This document shows, in pieces, positions 38,599 to 46,520 of a DNA stretch of 47,003 bases. The translations under genes were made by a program, and so were the position numbers. Numbering within the stretch: the first letter of the stretch is position 1; the number at the start of each line of letters is the position of its first letter. The stretch comes from JBBRMQ01 sp038230775 (lineage in GTDB: Bacteria > Acidobacteriota > Thermoanaerobaculia > Gp7-AA8): contig JBBRMQ010000002.1 in the NCBI GenBank assembly GCA_038230775.1, forward strand, positions 1 to 47,003. The letters are read 5' to 3'. The notes below the pieces were generated by a model. It saw only the letters and a list, made by a program, of their open reading frames with translations. It was not told the origin of the DNA and did no database searches.

Positions 38599-41500
38599 AT
38601 GGACGATCCAACACCGCCAGCAGAGGGACATCATCACGAGACCGCCCGGCAGCGCCAACGCCGCGGTCCGATGCGGGGGTGTCTTCGCTGGATCCTCTTC
38701 TCATTTGGCGGCCTGCTTCTTCTTCTCTTTTTCGTCATCGGCGGCGGCTGGTTCTACCTCGGCAGCGCGAGCTTCGCGGATCTCGTGCGACTTCGCATTC
38801 AGGGCACGCTGGAGTCGAAGTTAGGCCGCAAGGTGGAGATCGGATCGGTGGAGATCGTCCGCACCGGGACGAAGAAGGTGATCATCAACGACATCCGCAT
38901 CGCCAATTCGCCGGGCGCAGCGAACCCTTACTTCGCGACCGTGAAACAGGCCACGATCACTGGCGGCATCGACTCGTTCTTGGGCCGCAAGATCACCGTC
39001 AGCCGCGTCGACGTCGTCGAGCCGCATCTCTACTTCGAGGTGTACCCGGCCGGCTCAAAGCTGGTGCACAACTTCCCGCAATGGAACTCGGGACCGAAGG
39101 GAAAGTACGACATCTATCACCTCAACCTCGGCACGCTGTTCATCGCGAACGGCGCGTTCGACTTCCTCGATCGCCGCCACGACATCGCGGCGGCGATCGA
39201 GCAGATCACGTCGAAGATCGACGTCACGAGCAAGGAAGATCTCTACGCCGGCGTCGCATCGAGTCCGCTGTTCCGGACGCGGATCCAGAATTACGTTCCT
39301 TTCGACACGGACTTCCGCGCAAAGATCCGCTACACGCCGGGTGTTCTCGAGCTGACGTCGGTCGCGATGAATGGGCCGAACATGCGGATCTTTCTGAGCG
39401 GCCGGCTCGACCCGCTGACCGAGGGCGCATACAACTTGCGCGTCACATCGCAGATCGGCCTCGATCGCATCAAGCAGATCTTCGCCGTTCAGCGGCCGCT
39501 CGAGGGCGTCGTCGAATTCGACACCACGCTGAAGGGCAAGCAGGGCACGTTCACCATGGCGGGCGGCTGGGTGTCGCCGCGCCTCCGCGCCGACGTCTAC
39601 GAGCTGACGAACGCACGCGGCCAGATGAACATCACCGATACGCGCGCGGTGATCGACGTCCAGCGCGCGGGCTACGGCGGCGGATCGATCTCCGCGCACT
39701 ACCTGCTGCCGCAATACGCCGAGCCCTATCCGATGTCGGTGGATCTCAAGTACAACAACGTGTCGGTGGAGAAGCTCTTCACCGACTGGGGCATTCAGGA
39801 CACCGGCCTTCGTGGCGGTGCAACCGGAATGCTCGCCTATCACTGGGAAAAGGACAGGCTGCTCGCGGGCGCCGGCGAGGGCAGCGCGACACTCTCGAAA
39901 AACGCGCCCGCGTTCTCGCACGCGCAATACCCGATCGCGGTTGCCGGCTCGACCAATTTCGCGCTGGACAACGGCCTCGTGACGTTCCGCCGCCTCGATC
40001 TCAACACCGACGCGTCGCGAATCGCACTCACCGGCAAGCTGCGGATCTCCGACGTCTACACCGACTTCCTGGCGAAGATTCACAGCACGGATTTTTCGGA
40101 GCTCGATCGCATCGGGTTCAACTTCGCGCATTCCGCCGGCAAGAAGACCTACACCCTGTTAGGTCTTGGCGGAGCGGGTGACATCAGCGGAACGATTCGG
40201 GGCAAGCTCAAGACGCCGCAGGTCGTCGCGAAGATCGCCGGCAGCGCCATCAAGTACAACAACATCGCGTTAGGCGACGGCGACATCGACCTGCGTTACG
40301 ACGGCGACCGCAGCGTGATGACGTTCGATCGCGCAACCTTCCGCGACGCGAACGGATCGCTGACGCTCACCGGCACCGTCGCGTTCCCTGATCTCGGTCC
40401 GTCGCCCGTTTTCGACCTGGCCATCGACGCGGCGAACTATCCGGTCGAAAAGGCGATGGCGACGGTGAGTCTCAAGCTCGCCATCCACGGCCTCGGCACG
40501 GGACGCGCGATCGTCACCGGCACGCCCGATTCCGGCAAAGTGACTTTCGCCGGCCTCACGATTCGGCAGGGAACCTCCACGCTCAAGTTGAACGGAACGA
40601 CGGCGTGGCTGCCGGGCAAAGGGAACGTCAACTTCGATCTCGACATCGCGACGCAGTCCTTCCCCGTCGCCGACATCATCAAGTTCCTCGACCTCGGTAC
40701 GCTGCCGGTCACCGGCGACCTCACCGGCGCACTGCACCTCGGCGGTCCGAAAAACGCCCTCGGAGGCAACGGCACGATTGCCATCAGGAACGGATCGATC
40801 TACGGCGAGCCTGTCACCTCGGCCACCGCGAACGTTACGTTCACGCAGGGAACGATGCGCGCGACCGATCTCAACGTCGTCTCGCCCGCCGGCACGATCA
40901 GCGGACAAGCGGAGTTCAACCTCAACACGAATCAGTTCAGCTACACGATTCAATCGAGCTCCGTCGATCTGTCGAAGCTCAAGGCGCTCTCGTCGCTGGC
41001 CGGAATCCTTGGCGGCAACGTCACGCTGTCCTCGACCGGCGCCGGAAGCATGGAGCAGCCCGAGGTGGTGCTGACGGCGACGTTGAATCAGGCCACGCTG
41101 CGCGGGCTCAACTTTCCCGCCGACGCGCCGCCGCCGCAGGTTTACATCGCCATTCGAAACGGCCAGCTGATCGTTCGCGGATCGGCTGCAGACATTCTCT
41201 CCATCGACGGAACAGGAACGGTGGCCACCGACGGCACGCTCGCCGGCAACGTGCAGATCAAGATCACCGACATCGCACGCGCGCTGGCGTTGTCGCCAAA
41301 CACCGTGGCGCTTCCGGCGTCCGGAAAGCTCACCGCAAATCTGCAACTGGGCGGCAAGATGAGCGCGCTCGAAGCGCTGCGCATCGATGCGACGTTCCCG
41401 GAGTTCGATGTCCGCGTGTCGGAGCATCAGTTCGTGCCGGCGCGGCCGCTGCACATCGCGCTGCGCGACGGCCGTCTGGTGTTCGATCAGTTCGATCTGG

Positions 41501-44500
41501 CGCTGGAAGAGACCAATTCGCAGTTCGCGGTCGGCGGCTACGTCGCGCTGACAGGCGCAAAAGAATTGAACGTCGATCTTCGCGGAACGCTGGAAGCGGC
41601 GCTGCTGCAGCTCTTCATGCCCGGCACGCGGGCGGACGGCCACATCAACGTCGCGGGTGGCGTCAAAGGCACAATGGCGAAACCGCAGTTCTCCGGCAGC
41701 GCGGAGTTTCGCGACGCGCAGGTGCGCTTCCCCGGATTCCCGCAGCTCATCGATCACATCACCGGCACGCTGCTGTTCAAAGGCGACCGCGTCGATATCG
41801 ACTCACTCGCCGCAAACCTCGGTGGCGGAACGGTGACCGCCGGCGGATCGATCGCTCTTTCCGGCATGACGCCGCAAAGCGCCCGCGTCGCATTGCACGG
41901 CAAGGGCGTCGCGATCCGCTACTTCGAGGGGCTGACGGTGGAAGGCGATTTCGATCTCGTTCTGAGCGGCACCGCCAATCGGATGGGACTGCAGGGTGAC
42001 GTCAACGTTGCGCGGGCTCTGTACTTCAAGGACCTCGACTTCGGCACCACCCTTCTCAACGTCGTTCTGTCGCGGCGCGGCGTGGCACCGATTGTCTCAG
42101 CCTCGTGGCAGGACAAGGTCGCGCTCAACCTTCATCTCGTTTCCGATGACACGCTGGCGGTTCGAAACAATCTCGCCGACGTGACGGGCGGCGGCGACAT
42201 CCAGGTGGCCGGCACGCTCGCCAATCCCACCGTCATCGGTACGGTCACGCTGGACGAAGGCGGGCGCGTTCGTTTTCAGGACATCGACTACACGCTGACG
42301 CGCGGATCAATCGCATTCCAGAACCCGTTCCGCATCGATCCCTACTTCGACGTCACGCTCGAAGGTCGAATCAGCGGCGGCTTCTCCGATGTGCAGGAGT
42401 CGGGTCCGATCGACGTTACGGTCAACATCACCGGCACCATCGATCGCATCACGCCGACGATCACCAGCGATCCTCCCGCCAGCGACATCACGCTGTTTTC
42501 GCTCCTCGGCGTCGGTGCGCTCGGAGGCCAGAGCAGTGCAGGCGCATCGCCTTCGTCCAACGCCGGAAAATCTCTTCTCTACCAGTCCTTCAGTCGATTG
42601 ATCGGATCGCGCGTCCTTCCGTTCGTCGACACCTTCACGTTCGATCCGACCAGTCTCGATAGCGCATCGGGATCCGGCCCGAAGGTGACGTTCCAGAAGC
42701 GCTTGCGCAACAACGTCAGTCTGATCGTCGTGTACTACCTGACCGACCACAAGACCCGCGACATGATCGACTGGCAGATCAACCCCGAATGGGCGTTGCA
42801 GTTTATCCGCGACGACATTCGCAACGAGTATCGTGCAGAAGCGCGATACCGGCGGCCGTTCGAAGGCCATTGGAGCTGGGGAACGCGGGGGCGCAATCCG
42901 ATGGAGTTGTTAGGCCGTCTGCACGAGCTCTCCGCGCCGCCGCCCCCGGCGCAACCGGCAGCGCAAGCGATCGCTAATCCTGTGCCGGCCCCGACCGGCG
43001 CCGCGGTCGCCACGGTCAATTTCCGCTCGGACTCCCGTTTCGATACGAATGTGCTCGCGCAATACGTGGCGGTGAAAGCAGGCGCGCCGCTATCGATCCG
43101 CGATGTCCAGACATCCATCAAGAGTCTGTACGGCACCGGCGACTTCCGCGACATTCGCGTCGAGACCACGACGTCCGCCGCCGGCTTGAACGTGACGTTC
43201 GCCCTGTTCGTGAATTACCGCGTCACGAGGATCCGCTTCGAGGGCCTGAAGAACGCCGATCGCGACCGCGCCAGCCGCGATCTCACGGTGCACACCGGAG
43301 ACGTGTTCTCCGACAACGCGGTCGAGCACAGCGCGACGGCGATCCAGGATTTTATGCGCCATTCCGGCTATCTCGCCGCGACCGTCGATCAGGAATCGAC
43401 GTTCGTGCGTGCGGAGGGAAGGGCCAACGTGACGTTTACCGTGAACGAAGGCCAGCGGGCCGAGGTGGGGGCGGTGGTGATCAGCGGGGACGTCGCACCG
43501 TTCACCGCCGCGAACCTCATCGAGCAGATGCGGCGCGGTCCGGGCAAGACGTTCACGATCAACGACGCCCGCCTCGATGCCGAGCGCATGCAGCGATTCA
43601 TGATCCGCAAGGACTACCGGAAATCCGACGTTCGCTATACCGGCGAGACCTACGACGCTCCGAGCAACAAAGTGACGCTGCAATATCGCGCCACTTCCGG
43701 GCCCATCGTCAAGGTTGCGATCGACGGACCGACGAGCCGCTCCACCCGCCGGCTGCTGCCCTTCAGTCGCAATCAGGCGTACAGCGAGGACGTGATCGAT
43801 CGCGCCTCGAACGACGTCGTCAACAACCTCCAGCAGTCGGGATTCTTCAACGCCGCCGTCGATACGGATGAGGGCCTCAGCGGGAACATCTGGACCACAA
43901 CGTTCCACATCCGGCCCGGAAAACAGTTCCACCTCGCCGCGGTCACCTTCAGCGGGAACGCGACCGTTCCCGACAAGCAGCTGGCCGGAGTGGTGGCCAC
44001 GTCGGTGGCGGGCGGATTCCGATCATTCGCGTCGCACCTCTTCCGTCGTGCAACCGGAGTGACGAGGCCGCAGCTCAGCGCGGATCGCGACGCGCTCGAG
44101 TCCTACTATCGCCTCAACGGCTACTCGATCGCGACGGTGGCCACACCGGTCGTCAACCCGAAACCCGACGGCACGATGACCGTGGACTTCCCCGTCATTG
44201 AGGGTCCGCAAACCATCGTGGCGTCGGTCGGCGTCGAAGGCAGTGAACAGGTTCCGGGATCGGAACTGCCGGCGCTCCTTCTGAAACCCGGTCAGCCGTT
44301 GAACCCCCAGTTCGAGCGGGCGGACATCGTCAATCTGCAGACGTTCTACGGCGATCGCGGCAACGCGGAAGTACAGATCAAGCCGCGCGAAGAGATCAGC
44401 GCCGACAAGAAATCGGCGAAGCTCGTCTACGTCGTCGCTGAAGGACCAAAGATCAAAGTTGACGACGTGATTGTGCGCGGCAACACGTACACCAGCAGCA

Positions 44501-45822
44501 GCGTCATCCTCCGCCAATCGCAACTGGAGAAGGGAAAGCCCTTCAGCTACACATCGATCCTCGAAGCGCAGCGCAACCTCTACCGGCTGGGAATCTTCCA
44601 GCGCGTCGACATCCAGCCGGAGCAGACGGGAACTTCGGTCGCCGATCGCAACGTGGTCATCTCGGTGACCGAGGGGAAAGATTTGACCGTGGCGGGGGCG
44701 TTCGGGTTGAGCGCTGGAATCGATAAGACCTCATCAGGCAAACGACTGGCACTGCTCGGTGAAGCGTCGATCGCACACCGCAATCTTTTCGGCACCGGAC
44801 GGTTTCTGGGGCTTCAAATCGTCGGCTCGATTCCCAGGGACCGCAGCGAAGCGGTGCTGACCTACCGCGAGCCCGCAATTGGACGCTACGACGTTCCGAT
44901 CCAGGCCACGATCTTCGACACCAAACAATTGCGCCGCGGAGCGCTGGTCAATGAGCGCGGTTTCTCCGTGGAAGCGTCCAAGGTCGCGTTTTCGCAAACG
45001 CGTTGGTCGCTGCGCTACGAATACCGGCTGTCCGAATGCGTCATTCAGTCGAATAAAGACGACGTTTGCGCGCTGCTGGCGCAGGGAGTCTTGCCTCCGG
45101 GTCTGGACCGCACAATCGGCGGCATCAACATCTCCAGCATCACGCCGACGTTCTTCTGGGATCGCCGCGATGACCCCATCAATCCGACGCGCGGGTTCTT
45201 TACGAGCGCGTCGGTGCACTATGCATTTCCGTTCATCCGCGCCAACGCGAATCTGCTGAAGGAATTCACGCAGGGGTCGTGGTATCTGCCGGTGACCGCG
45301 CGCACCGTGTTTGCGGTGTCGGGACGCTTCGGGATGATTCAGCCGCTCGGACGCGATCCGAAGACGGGGCTCCGTCTCCCCGTTCCGCTGACGGAGAAAT
45401 TCACGGCCGGCGGAGACACCTCGAATCGCGCGTATGGACTCGATCTCCTCGGGACCGTTTGTCCCGATCCGACGGACACGAGCTGCCGCCCGACGATGGT
45501 CCTTCTCGACGACGGCAAGGTGGCTCCGATCGGCGGAAACGGCATCTTCATTACGAACGCGGAGTATCGCTTCCCGCTCTTCAGCTCCGTCGGCGGCGCG
45601 GTGTTCGTCGATGCCGGCAACACCTACGCGGATTCCACACTCGACATCGGCAACTTGCGCTACGGCGTCGGCGCTGGAATCCGCTACCTCTCCCCGGTCG
45701 GCCCGCTGCGTTTCGACTTCGGCTACAAGCTGAAGCGCCAGATCATCGGATTCGACGATGCGCACAAACCGTTGTACGAGCGGCCGTACGCCTTCTTCAT
45801 CACGATCGGGTATCCGTTCTGA
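38599..45822 (+). CDS. TamB-Omp85 fusion: inner-membrane anchored TamB joined to POTRA domains and an outer-membrane barrel
   Basis: One open frame of 2407 residues. Residues 26-50 are a signal-anchor helix ('CLRWILFSFGGLLLLLFFVI'). Residues 60-1180 are repetitive beta structure of the AsmA/TamB kind. Residues about 1180-1435 match the TamB C-terminal DUF490 domain ('GGGDIQVAGTLANPTVIGTV', 'SDITLFSLLGVGAL', 'FQKRLRNNVSLIVVYYLTD'). A Pro/Ala linker (about 1444-1470, 'SAPPPPAQPAAQ') leads to about seven POTRA repeats starting near 1470, 1539, 1621, 1702, 1776, 1872 and 1951. The Omp85 barrel is 2029-2407 and ends in 'AFFITIGYPF', a beta-signal with terminal Phe. In most bacteria TamB and TamA are separate and assemble outer-membrane proteins or move phospholipid. 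The loop-6 motif reads NRAYG (R2277) instead of the usual (V/L)RG(F/Y). Co-directional with glycerate kinase; no strong SD. Confidence 0.93.
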   Translation: MDDPTPPAEGHHHETARQRQRRGPMRGCLRWILFSFGGLLLLLFFVIGGGWFYLGSASFADLVRLRIQGTLESKLGRKVEIGSVEIVRTGTKKVIINDIRIANSPGAANPYFATVKQATITGGIDSFLGRKITVSRVDVVEPHLYFEVYPAGSKLVHNFPQWNSGPKGKYDIYHLNLGTLFIANGAFDFLDRRHDIAAAIEQITSKIDVTSKEDLYAGVASSPLFRTRIQNYVPFDTDFRAKIRYTPGVLELTSVAMNGPNMRIFLSGRLDPLTEGAYNLRVTSQIGLDRIKQIFAVQRPLEGVVEFDTTLKGKQGTFTMAGGWVSPRLRADVYELTNARGQMNITDTRAVIDVQRAGYGGGSISAHYLLPQYAEPYPMSVDLKYNNVSVEKLFTDWGIQDTGLRGGATGMLAYHWEKDRLLAGAGEGSATLSKNAPAFSHAQYPIAVAGSTNFALDNGLVTFRRLDLNTDASRIALTGKLRISDVYTDFLAKIHSTDFSELDRIGFNFAHSAGKKTYTLLGLGGAGDISGTIRGKLKTPQVVAKIAGSAIKYNNIALGDGDIDLRYDGDRSVMTFDRATFRDANGSLTLTGTVAFPDLGPSPVFDLAIDAANYPVEKAMATVSLKLAIHGLGTGRAIVTGTPDSGKVTFAGLTIRQGTSTLKLNGTTAWLPGKGNVNFDLDIATQSFPVADIIKFLDLGTLPVTGDLTGALHLGGPKNALGGNGTIAIRNGSIYGEPVTSATANVTFTQGTMRATDLNVVSPAGTISGQAEFNLNTNQFSYTIQSSSVDLSKLKALSSLAGILGGNVTLSSTGAGSMEQPEVVLTATLNQATLRGLNFPADAPPPQVYIAIRNGQLIVRGSAADILSIDGTGTVATDGTLAGNVQIKITDIARALALSPNTVALPASGKLTANLQLGGKMSALEALRIDATFPEFDVRVSEHQFVPARPLHIALRDGRLVFDQFDLALEETNSQFAVGGYVALTGAKELNVDLRGTLEAALLQLFMPGTRADGHINVAGGVKGTMAKPQFSGSAEFRDAQVRFPGFPQLIDHITGTLLFKGDRVDIDSLAANLGGGTVTAGGSIALSGMTPQSARVALHGKGVAIRYFEGLTVEGDFDLVLSGTANRMGLQGDVNVARALYFKDLDFGTTLLNVVLSRRGVAPIVSASWQDKVALNLHLVSDDTLAVRNNLADVTGGGDIQVAGTLANPTVIGTVTLDEGGRVRFQDIDYTLTRGSIAFQNPFRIDPYFDVTLEGRISGGFSDVQESGPIDVTVNITGTIDRITPTITSDPPASDITLFSLLGVGALGGQSSAGASPSSNAGKSLLYQSFSRLIGSRVLPFVDTFTFDPTSLDSASGSGPKVTFQKRLRNNVSLIVVYYLTDHKTRDMIDWQINPEWALQFIRDDIRNEYRAEARYRRPFEGHWSWGTRGRNPMELLGRLHELSAPPPPAQPAAQAIANPVPAPTGAAVATVNFRSDSRFDTNVLAQYVAVKAGAPLSIRDVQTSIKSLYGTGDFRDIRVETTTSAAGLNVTFALFVNYRVTRIRFEGLKNADRDRASRDLTVHTGDVFSDNAVEHSATAIQDFMRHSGYLAATVDQESTFVRAEGRANVTFTVNEGQRAEVGAVVISGDVAPFTAANLIEQMRRGPGKTFTINDARLDAERMQRFMIRKDYRKSDVRYTGETYDAPSNKVTLQYRATSGPIVKVAIDGPTSRSTRRLLPFSRNQAYSEDVIDRASNDVVNNLQQSGFFNAAVDTDEGLSGNIWTTTFHIRPGKQFHLAAVTFSGNATVPDKQLAGVVATSVAGGFRSFASHLFRRATGVTRPQLSADRDALESYYRLNGYSIATVATPVVNPKPDGTMTVDFPVIEGPQTIVASVGVEGSEQVPGSELPALLLKPGQPLNPQFERADIVNLQTFYGDRGNAEVQIKPREEISADKKSAKLVYVVAEGPKIKVDDVIVRGNTYTSSSVILRQSQLEKGKPFSYTSILEAQRNLYRLGIFQRVDIQPEQTGTSVADRNVVISVTEGKDLTVAGAFGLSAGIDKTSSGKRLALLGEASIAHRNLFGTGRFLGLQIVGSIPRDRSEAVLTYREPAIGRYDVPIQATIFDTKQLRRGALVNERGFSVEASKVAFSQTRWSLRYEYRLSECVIQSNKDDVCALLAQGVLPPGLDRTIGGINISSITPTFFWDRRDDPINPTRGFFTSASVHYAFPFIRANANLLKEFTQGSWYLPVTARTVFAVSGRFGMIQPLGRDPKTGLRLPVPLTEKFTAGGDTSNRAYGLDLLGTVCPDPTDTSCRPTMVLLDDGKVAPIGGNGIFITNAEYRFPLFSSVGGAVFVDAGNTYADSTLDIGNLRYGVGAGIRYLSPVGPLRFDFGYKLKRQIIGFDDAHKPLYERPYAFFITIGYPF

Positions 45823-45824
45823 GA

Positions 45825-45909
45825 GTAAGGAAGTAAGGCCGTAGAAACCGTAGAACGACCAAGTAAACCAAGGTGCGTCTACCTGGTTTCTACGGCCTTA
45901 CATCCTTAC
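45825..45909. repeat. GTAAGG palindromic element, possible two-way terminator
   Basis: The ends GTAAGGAAGTAAGGCCGTAG and its inverted partner match at 24 of 25 positions, around a 35-bp middle. It lies between two convergent genes, starting 2 bp after the TamB-Omp85 stop, and its right end contains the TAA stop of the coiled-coil gene. The long stem could stop transcription from both sides, though no T-run follows. The sequence is unlike the other families here. Confidence 0.7.
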
Positions 45910-46121
45910 TTTTGAAGACGCTCAGCCTCGAGGATCGCGACGCGTGCGCGGAGATCGGTGATCTCGTTCTGCAGCTTAGACAGGTCGTCTTTCACTGCCT
46001 CGCGAGCGATGTCGTGCAGTTTGGACTGCAGGCGCTTGACCTGCTCGGACTGGAAGTTCGAGAGGCGGTTGAACGACTCTCCGAAAGTGTCTTTGAGCAT
46101 CTGTTCGAAGTCGGTGGGCAT
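45906..46121 (-). CDS. Small coiled-coil protein
   Basis: This 71-residue protein, 'MPTDFEQMLKDTFGESFNRL' followed by 'KLHDIAREAVKDDLSKLQNE' and 'ITDLRARVAILEAERLQK', is almost wholly helical with heptad spacing. It resembles the BMFP/UbiK type of small accessory coiled-coil protein in length and style but I cannot assign it with confidence. It is divergent from the DUF962 gene, 61 bp away. Its stop lies in a palindromic repeat. Confidence 0.6.
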   Translation of the reverse strand: MPTDFEQMLKDTFGESFNRLSNFQSEQVKRLQSKLHDIAREAVKDDLSKLQNEITDLRARVAILEAERLQK

Positions 46122-46182
46122 ACCCGTGGGGGCAGCAATTGAAGTGCCACGGCGGGACGTGGGAGAATCGGCGACCTCGCTG

Positions 46183-46518
46183 ATGCCAATCCGGAGCTTT
46201 GCCGACTTCTGGCCGTATTACGTCCGGGCCCACGCAAAGGAGCGAACGCGCGTCCTGCATGCAACCGGCTCGGTTCTGGCCGTCGTGATGCTGGGAGTGG
46301 CGCTGACGGTCAACATGTGGTGGCTGCTCGCTGTGCCGCTCGTCGGCTACTCCTTCGCCTGGTACGCGCACTTCTTCGTGGAGGGAAACAAGCCCGCGAC
46401 CTTCGGGCATCCGTTCTACTCGCTGGTGGCGGACTACCGGATGTTGTTCCTGATGATGGCGGGGCGGATGGACGAACAGGTTGCGCTCCACGCCGGGGCG
46501 ACGCAGACTACGCCGTAA
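46183..46518 (+). CDS. DUF962 (Mpo1-like) membrane protein
   Basis: This 111-residue protein has 'FADFWPYYVRAHAKERTRVL' followed by 'HATGS', two membrane helices ('VLAVVMLGVALTVNMWWLLA') and 'YSFAWYAHFFVEGNKPATFG' plus 'HPFYSLVADYRM'. The conserved His residues in 'YVRAH...H' and 'WYAHFFVE.NKP.TF.HP' are the signature of DUF962, the family of the yeast dioxygenase Mpo1. The bacterial role is not established. The start at 46183 is chosen because the conserved region begins there; the longer frame upstream is antisense to the coiled-coil gene. fabI starts 2 bp after its stop. Confidence 0.87.
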   Translation: MPIRSFADFWPYYVRAHAKERTRVLHATGSVLAVVMLGVALTVNMWWLLAVPLVGYSFAWYAHFFVEGNKPATFGHPFYSLVADYRMLFLMMAGRMDEQVALHAGATQTTP

Positions 46519-46520
46519 TC

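Noticed and set aside
40270..41757. A 495-codon minus-strand frame inside the TamB-Omp85 gene
   Set aside because: It is antisense to clear TamB coding sequence, with Arg/Glu-rich low-information composition and no recognisable motif.
38599..45822. The TamB-Omp85 frame as an assembly error joining two genes
   Set aside because: The frame crosses the junction with no stop, a Pro/Ala linker typical of a true inter-domain joint lies there, and no ribosome binding site or start context is visible before the first POTRA. A base error removing a stop remains a small possibility.
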